Notes under the pieces: generated by a model
Database searches by the model: none
What the model was told of the DNA's origin: nothing
Seen by the model: the letters and a program-made list of their open reading frames with translations, nothing else
Part shown: positions 1-9,831 of the stretch, in pieces
Numbering within the stretch: the first letter of the stretch is position 1
Layout of the letters: every line of letters starts with the position of its first letter
Program-made: the position numbers and the translations under genes
Assembly: GCA_963704835.1 (NCBI GenBank)
Contig: CAVPHW010000005.1
Coordinates: 176,642-240,641, forward strand
Source of the DNA: GCA-2746605 sp963704835
GTDB taxonomy: Bacteria > Bacteroidota > Ignavibacteria > Ignavibacteriales > Melioribacteraceae
Length of the DNA: 64,000 bases
Direction of reading: 5' to 3'

Positions 1-795
1 TAGATCATACTTACTTTTTGATATTTCAACTACAGCAGTTGGTTTAAGATAACTAACCCTTTGACCATCACAAATAACTTGAACATCTCGATGAGGTGAA
101 TAGGCTTTAATTGTTACCTTCTGATTATTAGAAATAACCAAGGGGCGCATTGTTAAAGTATGCGGTGAAATTGGACTAAGTAAAATTGATTCCGTTTGTG
201 GGTTAATAATTGGTCCTCCAGTTGACAACGAGTAACCAGTAGAACCAGTTGGAGTTGATATAATAATTCCATCAGCAGAAAATGTACTAACATATTCATT
301 ATCAACCTCAATTGTAATTTCAATCATTTTAGGATATTTACCTCTATCAATAACAATATCATTGATGGCATATAAATCCTCTGATACTTCTGATAAACAA
401 TCACCTTGAAGAGTATTCCTTTTTTCAATGATTAGATTACCCTTTTTAAGATTTTGAATAAGGCTATCAATAGTTGTTGAATCATACTCTGTAAGAAAAC
501 CGAGCTTACCAAAATTAACACCCACGAGAGGTGTGCCAGTACATCTAGAATGATAAGCAGTATTAAGTAAAGTGCCATCACCTCCAATAGAAATAATTAC
601 ATCACAATTATTTGCCAATTCTTCTTCTTTATAAAGCTTGTACAAATTCCAATTTATATCTGGATTATTATAAAGTTTAAGAACTGCATTGCTAAATACG
701 AAATTAATGTCAGCACTTAATAATTTGTCAATTAAGCTTTTCAAAAATTGAAATATTTCTTTTTTTTGAAAATTTAATGTAATTCCAATTACCAT
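1..795 (-). CDS. nadK: NAD kinase, C-terminal end cut by the window edge
   Basis: Phosphorylates NAD to NADP in the cytoplasm, the only route to NADP. The frame is open from an ATG at 793-795 to base 1 (265 codons); the family runs about 280-300 residues, so only the last few percent is missing. The ATP/polyphosphate-kinase motif GGDGTLLN is at residues 71-78. It is followed by GVNFGKLGFL (about 92-101) and, near residue 185, the NAD-binding loop GSTGYSLSTGGP. These three motifs identify the family without ambiguity. The gene lies 26 bases downstream of the ABC transporter gene on the same strand. Confidence 0.93.
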   Translation of the reverse strand, partial: MVIGITLNFQKKEIFQFLKSLIDKLLSADINFVFSNAVLKLYNNPDINWNLYKLYKEEELANNCDVIISIGGDGTLLNTAYHSRCTGTPLVGVNFGKLGFLTEYDSTTIDSLIQNLKKGNLIIEKRNTLQGDCLSEVSEDLYAINDIVIDRGKYPKMIEITIEVDNEYVSTFSADGIIISTPTGSTGYSLSTGGPIINPQTESILLSPISPHTLTMRPLVISNNQKVTIKAYSPHRDVQVICDGQRVSYLKPTAVVEISKSKYDL

Positions 796-820
796 AGTAG
801 ATCTATATTTTAATTTAATT

Positions 821-2678
821 CTATTCTAAATTTCTAAACTGCAGTTCATATAATTTTTTATATAATCCCTTTTCATTTTGCAAAAGTTCATCGTGTTTCC
901 CTTGCTGAACAATAGTCCCTTTATCTAATACAAGAATTCTATCAGCATTTCTAATCGTACTTAAGCGATGAGCAATCACAAAAGTTGTTCTATTAGTCAT
1001 TAATCTCTCGATTGCTTCTTGTACTAACATCTCAGATTCATTATCCAATGCTGAAGTAGCTTCATCAAAAATCATAATAGGAGGATTTTTTAATAAAGCA
1101 CGAGCAATAGATAATCTTTGTCTTTGACCACCAGAAAGTTTTGTGCCATGCTCACCTATTACTGTATCATAACCATTTGGCATATCACTAATAAAATTAT
1201 GAGCATTGGCAATTTTAGCTACTTCAATAATCTTTTCCAAGGGATAATTATCCAAACCATATGCAATATTTTTCAATACGGATTCGTTAAATAATACAGT
1301 TTCTTGAGTTACTATTCCCATTAATTTGCGTAAACTTTCGAGTGAAACATCTTTAATATCATTTCCATCAATCAAAATTCTTCCTGAAGTTGGATCAAAA
1401 AATCTGGGAATAAGATCAACAAAAGTTGTTTTACCAGCTCCACTTCCACCAACTAGTGCAATTATTTCACCCATATTTGCAGTAACTGATAGATTATCTA
1501 AAATAATTTCATCTGAATCATCATACTTAAATGTTACGTTCTCAAATTCTAAACCATTTTTAAATCCATCAATAATTATCGGTCTATCAATATTTTTAAT
1601 TTTGGGTTCCGTATCAATTACTTCAAATATTCTATTCCCAGCAGCAATTGATTCTTGAATTTTATTATTAACTGTAGCCATAGTTTTCATCGGAGGTATC
1701 ATTTGAAAAACAGCGAATAAAAATCCAAGGAATTCACTAGCTCTCATTGTTTTATCAACAAGTACTAAAATACCACCGTAGTAAATTATTACTACTCCAA
1801 CGATTACAGCAATAAATTCTGTTGAAGGTGAAGAGATATTTTGAATTCGAATTTTTTTCAAAACAGTCTTAAAGTATTTTTGAGTGATATTCATGAATTT
1901 ATTGTTTTCGTAATTTTCCATTCCAAAAGCTTTTACAATTTTAATCCCAGAGATAGCTTCTTGAATTGTTGCAGTAATGTTGCCCATTTGCTGCTGCAAT
2001 AATTTAGCTTGTGTTCTCAACTTAATTCCAATCCAACCAATTAATAATATAGATACAGGTAAAATCAACAAGAGATACCAAAAAAAGTTTCCAGCTAATC
2101 GAAATAGCAATTGCCATAAAAACAATAATAGTTACTGGTTCCCTAAATAAACTAAGGAACACAATTGAAAAACTATTTTGCACAACATTCACATCATTAG
2201 TTATTCTTGAAATTAAATCTCCGGTTCTCTCATTTTTAAAATAACTCATTGGCAGTTTATGGAGATGTATGTAGGCTCTATCTCTTAAACTTTTAATAAT
2301 TCCCTGTTGAACGAAGGACAAATAATAATCTTGCAAGTACCCAAACACACTTTTTCCAAAAAAAGTGAGAAGTATGAGGATACATATTCTGAACAAAATT
2401 TCAGTTGTATCTCCGGTAAAAATAAATTGATGAAACGTAGTTGAGATTGAGTCAACCATATTTGTTATAAAACTTGGGACTAAATCTCCCCCTTTATTAC
2501 TGATTGCTGGTACTGATAATTCTGATTCAGATTGCTGAAATAAAGTATCAAGCAAAGGAATGGATAAGTAAACTGATGCACCGTGAAGTAATGAATATAG
2601 AAAAGTACTAATTATTGCGAGACCTAAATGTTTCCAAAATGGAGTGACTAACGCTAAAATTCTTTTATATGTATTCAA
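821..2678 (-). pseudogene. msbA: MsbA-type lipid A/LPS flippase ABC transporter, split by a one-base frameshift
   Basis: An ABC exporter half-transporter: an N-terminal six-helix membrane domain (frame from the ATG at 2676-2678) and a C-terminal nucleotide-binding domain with Walker A GGSGAGKTT (near 1424-1450), signature LSGGQRQR (near 1115-1140) and Walker B IMIFDEATSALD (near 1040-1080). MsbA flips lipid A-core across the inner membrane, which fits the neighbouring LPS/glycan genes. The membrane domain runs out of frame at 2022, while the ATPase half is open in another frame upstream to 2125. The two join at a run of seven A (2080-2086). Removing one base gives a single 618-residue protein, close to the family's 580-600. 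Either a real mutation or a homopolymer sequencing error; slippage at the T7 tract of the mRNA could also restore the frame. Confidence 0.85.
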
Positions 2679-2883
2679 GCTTTATAACTATTTTTAATAG
2701 TGAAAATGATATCGTTTTAGTAAGCTATAAAGATAAGCAAACAAGTAAATCTAATCAAATAGATTAAAATTGAGAGATTTCTTAAATACATCAATTTTGT
2801 TGCCATTGAAATGTTAATGGTATCTTTTATTATATTTTGTATTGAATTTAAGCTAACTATTTGTTTCCAACTAAAAATAATAA

Positions 2884-3888
2884 ATGAAAGTTGATATTGT
2901 TTATACCTGGGTGAATGGTTCTGACCCAGAATGGAATAGGAAGAGGCTAGAGAAAGCAAAACTTGTTGGGAATATTCTTCCTGAAGCGAATAATGATGCC
3001 AGATTTATGGATAACGATGAACTGAAATATTCATTAAGATCAATCTATCAATTTGCTCCCTGGGTAAATAATATATTTATTGTAACCGATAATCAAATTC
3101 CCAAATGGTTAAATACCTCACACCAAAAAATCAACTTAATAAATCACATAGATATTTTTTTAGACAAATCTGATTTACCTACCTTTAGCTCAATTGCAAT
3201 AGAGTCTCAAATTCATAACATAAAAGAATTATCCGAACATTTTATCTATTTTAATGATGATATGTTTTTAGGTAATTACTGCAGCGTAGAATATTTTTTC
3301 CCTCAAAATGATTTAGCACATATTTTTACTTCTGAAATTTATTCCATTCCAAGCAAAAAGTTTTTTGATATTTCGAAAAGACCAATAGAAAAAAGAAATG
3401 ATTATCAACATGTCCTTGTTAATACTCGTAAATTGATGAAGGAAAAATATAACAAATCTGTTTGTTTCAATATTCGCCACAGTATTATACCGTTATTAAA
3501 ATCTAGACTGATTGAGTTAGAAAATATATTTAAAAATGAATTAAAAAAGACTAGTAGTAATAGCTTTAGAACTCGTGAAGATATTTTATTATTTTATTTG
3601 TTTGAGTATTATGCAATTATTAAAAGATTTGGGAAAACGAAGTATTTGAAAACAGTGGATACAAAAAGAAAATTTACCGATATACTTTCTTCGGCTTATA
3701 ATAAATTTACGTTTGGGTATATCAATCTACATGAAAACAACATTGATAAACATTTTGAACACTTAATAAAATCCAAACCTTTTACATTTTGTTTAAATCA
3801 GACTCTTAATACACCACATCAACATTTAATTAAGACCAAACTATTCCTCGAAAATTATTTCCCCGAAAAGAGTCCTTTTGAAAAATAA
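2884..3888 (+). CDS. Stealth-family sugar-1-phosphate transferase
   Basis: Stealth proteins transfer a hexose-1-phosphate to a glycan acceptor, making phosphodiester-linked surface polymers; human GlcNAc-1-phosphotransferase is a homologue. All four conserved regions are visible: CR1 at residues 3-17 (DIVYTWVNGSDPEW), CR2 about 41-131 (RFMDNDELKYSLRSI, IFIVTDNQIPKWL, then FIYFNDDMFLG), CR3 about 174-243, and CR4 at the C-terminus (FLENYFPEKSPFE). It is the only plus-strand gene of the glycan cluster. It diverges from the ABC transporter across a 205-base gap in which I see no convincing promoter, and converges on the CDP-glycerol-transferase-like gene. The acceptor and donor sugar cannot be told from sequence. 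Confidence 0.9.
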   Translation: MKVDIVYTWVNGSDPEWNRKRLEKAKLVGNILPEANNDARFMDNDELKYSLRSIYQFAPWVNNIFIVTDNQIPKWLNTSHQKINLINHIDIFLDKSDLPTFSSIAIESQIHNIKELSEHFIYFNDDMFLGNYCSVEYFFPQNDLAHIFTSEIYSIPSKKFFDISKRPIEKRNDYQHVLVNTRKLMKEKYNKSVCFNIRHSIIPLLKSRLIELENIFKNELKKTSSNSFRTREDILLFYLFEYYAIIKRFGKTKYLKTVDTKRKFTDILSSAYNKFTFGYINLHENNIDKHFEHLIKSKPFTFCLNQTLNTPHQHLIKTKLFLENYFPEKSPFEK

Positions 3889-3906
3889 TTGGTTATTAAG
3901 AATGTG

Positions 3907-4955
3907 TTAAACAGATTCTTTTAGAAAATCATTTATAATTATTGCTGCGCGGTACCCAGCTTTTCCGTCAAGATTATCAAATAAAATTTTATTTGCCATT
4001 TTTCTTTGATCTGATTTTTCGTTTGGAAACTTTAGACTATGTTCAATAGCTTTATTTAATTGATCAAAACTATTAATTTGAATGCTTATATCCTTAATCA
4101 TTTTAATTACATCCGGAATAGTACGGTCAGATTCTGGAACTTTAAATGTTATTATTGGTTTGTCAAACGCACAAAATTCTCCAATTATTGAACTATAATC
4201 ACCAACAAATATATCTGCAATCATAAGGTAAGGTGTGACATCAAAACCTTTTATAAAAACAATGCCTTTTGTGGAATTCAACTTTTCAACATACTTTTTT
4301 TCAGTCCATGTATGAACGGTAACTAGTATGTTATATTTAGGAGTTAGTTCTTCAAGTTTATCAAACCAATGGTTTATTGCAGAAAGACCGGCAACATTCC
4401 ATGTAGTTGTAAATATTATTGTCTTCTTATTTGCATCAATATTGTGTGTCTTTTTTAAATTGTCTAAATATTCTAGATTATAATCACCGTTAAAAGCTTT
4501 ATCTAATTTAGGGTACCCAATTGCTTTGACAGTATTTATTCCCCGGCTGATTTGCAGTTTTTACGCTGCTCTGTACTTGATACAAAATAAACATCAAATC
4601 CGTTGTAATTTCTGGCAGAAGTCCATCTTTTAAATTGATATAAGCCATGATCAAAGCCGAATTTAATTATTTTATCGACCGGAAATTTATATGGAGTTTG
4701 TCTAGCCATGATAACTACTTTTGGAAATGCGGGCATACTTACAAAGTTGATTCCTTTTTCAAATAAGTACTTTTTTGTTTTAGAATTGCTGGCAATAACT
4801 GTAAGATCAGGAAGGTATTTTGCTATCGGCAAAAACATTTCGTAATCGAGTGGATCTGCACAGTAAAACGCTAGATTGATTGTACTGCCAAACTTATTCT
4901 TTATATGCCAAATAATTTTATAAGGATATTTATATAAGTAGTATGAAAATACCAT
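3907..4955 (-). pseudogene. CDP-glycerol glycerophosphotransferase-like protein, frameshifted
   Basis: The C-terminal part carries the GT-B-like pattern of the CDP-glycerol:poly(glycerophosphate) transferase (TagB/TagF) family, IADIFVGDYSSIIGEFCAF, followed by DKPIITF. The N-terminal part (ATG at 4953-4955) ends early at a stop at 4536. The downstream frame is open back to about 4563 and includes a TTTWN segment and a VTVHTWTEKKYVEKL segment. The two frames meet at a run of five T at 4558-4562. Adding one base gives one 349-residue protein reading R-K-K-L-Q-I-S-R-G-I-N across the join. Family members put glycerol-phosphate units on surface glycans. With the Stealth gene next door, this suggests a phosphodiester-containing polymer. 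Whether the break is biological or a homopolymer error is open. Confidence 0.75.
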
Positions 4956-4961
4956 CTAGTA

Positions 4962-5999
4962 TTAACCTAGTTTTTCAATTACATTTTGAAGGACATCTTT
5001 ACTTTTAATTTGGTACATACAATTATGATGACCAAGTGGGCAACTGCTTGTCCCATGGCTGCTACAAGGTCTACAATCTAAATCAATTTCAAAAACTAAA
5101 TCATTCTTCCCAATTGGAGAGTATCCAATATCTTGAACTGTTGGTCCAAAAAAAACAAATACGTCAGTTTTCATAGCATTAGCAATATGCATTGCGCCAC
5201 TGTCATTACAAATCATAAGATCACATTGGCTTACTACTGCAGCAGATTCTAATAATGAGAGCTTTCCTGCTAAATTTATAAAATTATTTTGGGGAGCTAT
5301 TTGTTTACATATACCGCTTTCATCAGAACTTCCAATAAAAACTAACCCATAATTGTGAGCCATTAATTGAGCAACTAATTCTTGATAATAGCTCTGCGGC
5401 CATCTCTTTGTAAACCAATTTGAGCCCGGGGCAATTGAAATTATTTTTTTTGAATTCTTTTTTAATTCTTTTAATAATAAGTCTGCATTTTTAAACATCT
5501 CTTCTGTGGGATAAAGTTCAGTTTGAATGGGAAACTTGGTGTCTGAAAAAGGAGAAAGAAGATTTAAGTTTTTTTGAATTTTCAATTTATTCTTTAGATG
5601 TGGGATTTTATGCGTGAGTAGTAATTGAGCAGTCCACCTACCGAACCCAACCCTTGTCGGAATATGAGCGAAATAAATAAGCAAAGCAGTTGTAACCGAA
5701 CTATGTGGAGAAATAACTAAATCATATCTTTTGCTTTTAATTGATTTAAGAGTTCTAAAGAAAGATTTGAGCTTGTTTTTGCGTTTATCAAATTGAACAA
5801 CAGAATCTAAATGTGGATTGTTTAGCAATAAATTAACTGCTTGTGGTATTACCATGGCATCAATTGAAGATTTGGGGAAGAGCTTTTTAGTTTCACGAAT
5901 TAATGGAGTTATTAAGATAACATCGCCAATAAATGCAGTTTGAATAACCAATATCTTTTTAAAATTTAATTTATCGTATTCTGATAATGCTTTTTTCAC
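4962..5999 (-). CDS. GT9 glycosyltransferase, heptosyltransferase II-like
   Basis: A GT-B fold enzyme of the ADP-heptose:LPS heptosyltransferase family, adding heptose to the LPS inner core on the cytoplasmic face. Residues 16-28 read ILVIQTAFIGDVI, the start of the N-terminal Rossmann domain. SIAPGSNWFTKRWP opens the C-terminal domain, and MICNDSGAMHIANAMK (about 260-275) is the nucleotide-sugar site with its conserved D-S/G-x-x-H. A cysteine-rich tail (CRPCSSHGTSSCPLGHHNC) is typical of the WaaF group. Length 345 matches the family. It starts 22 bases after the methyltransferase gene and ends 7 bases before the CDP-glycerol-transferase-like gene, so it is probably cotranscribed with both. 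Confidence 0.9.
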   Translation of the reverse strand: MKKALSEYDKLNFKKILVIQTAFIGDVILITPLIRETKKLFPKSSIDAMVIPQAVNLLLNNPHLDSVVQFDKRKNKLKSFFRTLKSIKSKRYDLVISPHSSVTTALLIYFAHIPTRVGFGRWTAQLLLTHKIPHLKNKLKIQKNLNLLSPFSDTKFPIQTELYPTEEMFKNADLLLKELKKNSKKIISIAPGSNWFTKRWPQSYYQELVAQLMAHNYGLVFIGSSDESGICKQIAPQNNFINLAGKLSLLESAAVVSQCDLMICNDSGAMHIANAMKTDVFVFFGPTVQDIGYSPIGKNDLVFEIDLDCRPCSSHGTSSCPLGHHNCMYQIKSKDVLQNVIEKLG

Positions 6000-6020
6000 A
6001 ATAAATAATGTTTCAATATG

Positions 6021-6815
6021 TTAGCGAATTTTTTGAATTAAGACACGAGCTTTGGATGAAATATTTAATAGTGTCAGTACTTTTGAGTATTTATGAGTAC
6101 TGGAATATAACTCCCATTTTAATAACTTGAATCCGGTTTGGTTTAATAAGAATTTAAATGACTTCTTTGAAAATTCATTACAATGTCCGGGAATATAATT
6201 CTTACCATATTTCTTTTTGACTAGCCCAATTTTTATTAAGAATCTTTTCAGCTTAAGATTAATTCCTTCTATGTTTGGAAATTCTAAAACTCCATAACCT
6301 CCAACTTTTAAGCTTTGATTAATTTTATTCATTGCTGTTACCGAATCCGGGAGATGTTCTAAAACATGCCGCAAGACTGTTACATCAAAAACTCCCAAAG
6401 TATTGTCATATTCAAAAAAGTTTGCTGCAATAACATCAATGCTATACCTAGAATTAATTTCACTTGCATAAAATTCAGAAAGTTCAATTCCATTTACTTT
6501 CCAAGCATCTTCTTTGGCAGATAAAAGGAGTCTACCATTGCCGCAACCAATATCTAATAACTTGCCCTTCTCTAACACACTTTTTTTAATGAAATTAAAA
6601 GTCTCAACTTGATCAATATTAATTTTGAGGTCCTTAATAGCAGGGTCTATATAACTAATTGTATATTTCCCCTGATCTAATCCCCCAGATAAATCATAAT
6701 TTATCAATGCACATTTTTTACATTTATAAAATTTGTACTGATTGTTATCACCCTGAAAATAGTAAAGGAAAAGATCCTTACTACCACAAACTCTACAATT
6801 CAAGTTTAACTCCAT
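6021..6815 (-). CDS. Class I SAM-dependent methyltransferase with N-terminal zinc ribbon
   Basis: The first 40 residues hold two CxxC pairs (CRVCGS and CKKCAL), a zinc-binding start common in methyltransferases of sugar and glycan clusters. The SAM-binding motif GKLLDIGCGNGRLLL is near residue 85 and the acidic post-II region IELSEFYASE follows. The later motif FDVTVLRHVLEHLPD includes the HVLEH signature often found in O- or C-methyltransferases of surface polysaccharides. Length 264. Its place between glycosyltransferases suggests methylation of a sugar or of the chain end; the substrate is not visible. Confidence 0.82.
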   Translation of the reverse strand: MELNLNCRVCGSKDLFLYYFQGDNNQYKFYKCKKCALINYDLSGGLDQGKYTISYIDPAIKDLKINIDQVETFNFIKKSVLEKGKLLDIGCGNGRLLLSAKEDAWKVNGIELSEFYASEINSRYSIDVIAANFFEYDNTLGVFDVTVLRHVLEHLPDSVTAMNKINQSLKVGGYGVLEFPNIEGINLKLKRFLIKIGLVKKKYGKNYIPGHCNEFSKKSFKFLLNQTGFKLLKWELYSSTHKYSKVLTLLNISSKARVLIQKIR

Positions 6816-6817
6816 AT

Positions 6818-7567
6818 TTATTTATTATTCAGAGACCAAAGTTTAATATACTTTAAGAGAACTCCATATGCTGTATTACAACTTAAAATAAACCCTTTTG
6901 GTCCATCCAAAAATCCTAATTGCAAAAAATACATTTTAATAAACCTAAAAACTGAAAATATAACTGCGCTAAAAACAGAAATCCTTTTCCCCTCTGCAAA
7001 TAATTTTTTAGCTCCAAGTTCACTGTATAAATTCATTTTATTCATTTGTATCTCAACAGTGGGATAAGTAAAATGATTAAGCGGTGAATGAATAACCCCT
7101 CTCTCTCCACTAAGGATAACAGATTCATGAACTACATCATCATTGAAATTCCCAAACTCCTTGTTGAATAAGCGTTTTGGGAAATCATTATTCCATCCAC
7201 AATATTTTATTTTCTTGCCCAGAAAAAATGAGTTCCTTTTAATTTTGTAGATATTATATTTAGGGTTTAACATAATTTTTGAAATTTCTTCTGATAAAGA
7301 AGGTGTCACTTCTTCATCTGCATCAATTGATAATATCCAACTATTTGCTGCTTGCTCTACACCAAATTTTTTAGTTTTACCGTAACCTTCCCATTCGATA
7401 GTTAATATTTTACAACCAAATTGTCTGCATATTTCTAAGGTTCTATCGGTTGAATCCGAATCAACAATAATAATCTCCGTGCATAAGCTTTTAATGCTCT
7501 TTAAACATCTTTCAATATTACTTTCTTCATTTTTTGTAATAATAACAGCAGATAGTTTATTACTCAA
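6818..7567 (-). CDS. GT2 family glycosyltransferase, WaaE/KdtX-like
   Basis: A short GT-A enzyme with the opening LSAVIITKNEESNIERCLKS (residues 5-24), the nucleotide-binding IIIVDSDSTDRT and the metal-binding motif LSIDADEEV (about 97-105). This combination, with a total of about 250 residues and a hydrophobic C-terminal segment (VFRFIKMYFLQLGFLDGPKG), is the pattern of the WaaE/KdtX group that adds glucose to LPS core heptose. The start overlaps the stop of the upstream GT9 gene by 8 bases, indicating translational coupling. Only 2 bases separate it from the methyltransferase gene. Confidence 0.85.
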   Translation of the reverse strand: MSNKLSAVIITKNEESNIERCLKSIKSLCTEIIIVDSDSTDRTLEICRQFGCKILTIEWEGYGKTKKFGVEQAANSWILSIDADEEVTPSLSEEISKIMLNPKYNIYKIKRNSFFLGKKIKYCGWNNDFPKRLFNKEFGNFNDDVVHESVILSGERGVIHSPLNHFTYPTVEIQMNKMNLYSELGAKKLFAEGKRISVFSAVIFSVFRFIKMYFLQLGFLDGPKGFILSCNTAYGVLLKYIKLWSLNNK

Positions 7568-8588
7568 TTGAAACGCTCAATATTTGTTGAACTTTTTTAA
7601 ATGCATCTTCGACTGTAATCCCAAAAGAATTATCACAGTCATTATCCTTTACATGCTCATTAAATAAATGATGATGTGTTTCGAATTCACTTGCTGGTGA
7701 CCAATCGACAGGATCGGTTGAGCCAAATATGGCCAATGTTTTTGCTCTTGCAGCTACTGCTAAATGATTCAATCCACCATCATTGCAGATTAATAATTTT
7801 GATAATTTAATTAACGCAGAGACTTCTTCAAGATTTGTTTTGGGAGCCAAGATACAATTTAACCCGATTTGCTGCATTACCATTTCAGCATCCTTAAATT
7901 CGTTTGGCGCCCACACCACAACAATTGGAAAATTCATTTTAGTGCTTAATAATTTTCCTAGACCAATATAGTTTTCGATTTTCCATTTCTTTTTCTTTAC
8001 AGGACTACCTGGAGAAATACAAATAAATGAATCTGGCGTCAAGCTATTATCACTTAACCATTTATTAATTTTATTCTTAGCTACGCTAGACACATGAAAA
8101 AACAATTCATACTTTTCCTCATTTATCCCAAGAGGAGCAATAATATCATATTTTTTAGATGCTGAATATCGCTTCAAACCACGTTTGGCTTTCAAATTAT
8201 ACGCAAAGTTAAAACGAGCATCAGCATAACCAAGTCTATATTTTGCTCCGCTTAAAAGAGTAATTAACTGAGTTGCAGGTAAATTTTGTTGATCAATAAC
8301 TAAATCATATTTCTGTTGTCTAATTTTAATTATTTTTTTAATTCTTTCTGTGTAATAACCAATCCCATTAAAAGCATCTATCTCAATTATTCTATCAATC
8401 ATTGAATGATTATTTATCGCTTTTTTATGCTTTTTAAAAATCAAATAGTGAAGTTCAGCTTTAGGAATTCTGTTTTTTAATGTCTTAAAATATGAAGTTG
8501 TCAACAGTGCGTCACCAATTGGTTCTAATTGAATTACAAGAATTTTTTTAATCTTTTGTAACTCATCATTTTGAAAGACTGTGTTCAT
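7560..8588 (-). CDS. GT9 glycosyltransferase, heptosyltransferase-like
   Basis: Second full-length GT9 member of the cluster (342 residues). KKILVIQLEPIGDALLTTSY begins the N-terminal domain at about residue 14. FICISPGSPVKKKKWKIEN marks the linker into the second domain, and LLICNDGGLNHLAVAARAK is the donor-binding loop with the conserved N-D-x-G-x-x-H. It lacks the cysteine tail of the GT9 at 4962, so it probably acts on a different heptose or at another core position. It ends inside the start of the WaaE-like gene and follows the DUF6165 gene by 11 bases. Confidence 0.88.
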   Translation of the reverse strand: MNTVFQNDELQKIKKILVIQLEPIGDALLTTSYFKTLKNRIPKAELHYLIFKKHKKAINNHSMIDRIIEIDAFNGIGYYTERIKKIIKIRQQKYDLVIDQQNLPATQLITLLSGAKYRLGYADARFNFAYNLKAKRGLKRYSASKKYDIIAPLGINEEKYELFFHVSSVAKNKINKWLSDNSLTPDSFICISPGSPVKKKKWKIENYIGLGKLLSTKMNFPIVVVWAPNEFKDAEMVMQQIGLNCILAPKTNLEEVSALIKLSKLLICNDGGLNHLAVAARAKTLAIFGSTDPVDWSPASEFETHHHLFNEHVKDNDCDNSFGITVEDAFKKVQQILSVSIE

Positions 8589-8599
8589 GAAAATTTCAG

Positions 8600-8983
8600 C
8601 TATTTCTTTTTATAATCAACATATTCTTTTTCTTCAATTAAATATGATCCAGTAAGCATATTTATTTTTTTCTTTAGTTCGGCTCTAATATCATTTTTAA
8701 AATAAACAGACCGGGCCAATTCAATAAACTCTTTGTCAAATTCTTTTTTTAACTCCTTAACTCTAATTTTATCTTCAATTTCCCACAATTCCTCATTTAC
8801 TTTTTTTAGATTTATAAAATCCTCGGAGCTATTTGAAATATCTGTCTCAGTTAAAGATTCATTTAGTTTATTGTACTCATTTTTAATGTTTTCTAATTTT
8901 TCAGAATTCTTAATTCTATCCAATTTTATTTGCAGTATGGTAACTTTATCAACCAATTCACCTATAGAAATTTCAATTTTCAT
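8600..8983 (-). CDS. DUF6165 family protein of LPS clusters
   Basis: A small, highly charged 127-residue protein without signal peptide or membrane segment. It opens MKIEISIGELVDKVTILQIK and ends with FIELARSVYFKNDIRAELKK and a GSYLIEEKEYVDY tail. I recognise this as the DUF6165 pattern: a mostly helical, coiled-coil-like protein regularly found among LPS core genes and of unknown function. The 4-base overlap with the upstream GT9-like gene (8980-8983) suggests coupled translation and perhaps a partner role. No catalytic motif is visible. Confidence 0.75.
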   Translation of the reverse strand: MKIEISIGELVDKVTILQIKLDRIKNSEKLENIKNEYNKLNESLTETDISNSSEDFINLKKVNEELWEIEDKIRVKELKKEFDKEFIELARSVYFKNDIRAELKKKINMLTGSYLIEEKEYVDYKKK

Positions 8984-9831
8984 TTCTCTATATACCCTTC
9001 TTCTATCATAAGATTATATACATATTCAGGTGTAATTTCATCAAAACAAATCATTGTTTCACAAATTGTGTGTGGTTTGTGTGAATGAAAACAAGGCGAA
9101 CAATGAGTTTGATTATATATATTGAGGAAATCTTCATACCCTGAAATTTTGGGTTTAATAAATCCACCATATAAAATAACTGCCTTTGAGCCAACCGCTT
9201 TTGAAATATGCATAAGTCCACCCTCTAATCCAATAAAGAAAAGTGAGTTCTTGATTATTGCAGCTGATTCTCTAATATTGCAACCACGAGCATCATGAAC
9301 ATTCTCTAAAAGTTCATCAGATTTTGATCCCACTTGAACAAATTCAAATTCACCAAGTAATCTACGCAATTGTGCAAAATTTTGCACACCCCACTCTTTT
9401 CTATTAGCTGTAAAGCTTTGCTTACCTACCGGACATGTTACAATATAGTTAAATGGGAACTTCTTTTTAGAATAGTCAATCTCTTCATCAGTTAAAAATA
9501 ATTGCGGATGGGCTTTTTCTTTTACATCAATAAAACTCATTAATTGTTCATATAAAGAAACTTCCGTGGTTTCATCAATTTTATATTTTGGTCTAATATG
9601 CCTTTTTGTAGTTGTAAAATGTTTTTTTGTAACCCAAGTTACATAAGGATTATTGTAATAGAGCTCTGGTAATTCAGTTTCTACAATTATTGAATGTTTA
9701 GGATATTTACCTTTAAGTTTTGGCAACAACATCGACATAAGCAGATTATCTCCCATTCCGTGTGAGGCACGGCGCAAAAATATTGTCTTTGGATTTAACA
9801 AATAATATAGCAGCTTAATAAACTCAAACAT
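8980..9831 (-). CDS. GT9-like glycosyltransferase, short form
   Basis: A shortened relative of the heptosyltransferases (283 residues against about 340). FLRRASHGMGDNLLMSMLLP near the N-terminus keeps the G-M-G-D version of the GT9 opening loop. FIGLEGGLMHISKAVGSKAV keeps the donor loop, with E-G-G in place of D-S-G. A cysteine- and histidine-rich tail (THCSPCFHSHKPHTIC) resembles the WaaF tail. The altered loop means donor specificity may differ from true heptosyltransferases. The start overlaps the GT4 gene by 8 bases and the stop overlaps DUF6165 by 4, so these three genes form a tightly coupled unit. Confidence 0.78.
   Translation of the reverse strand: MFEFIKLLYYLLNPKTIFLRRASHGMGDNLLMSMLLPKLKGKYPKHSIIVETELPELYYNNPYVTWVTKKHFTTTKRHIRPKYKIDETTEVSLYEQLMSFIDVKEKAHPQLFLTDEEIDYSKKKFPFNYIVTCPVGKQSFTANRKEWGVQNFAQLRRLLGEFEFVQVGSKSDELLENVHDARGCNIRESAAIIKNSLFFIGLEGGLMHISKAVGSKAVILYGGFIKPKISGYEDFLNIYNQTHCSPCFHSHKPHTICETMICFDEITPEYVYNLMIEEGYIEK

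Noticed and set aside
2717..2959. 80-codon minus-strand frame between the flippase and the Stealth gene
   Set aside because: It overlaps the start of the well-supported Stealth gene, has no family pattern and lies in low-complexity AT-rich DNA.
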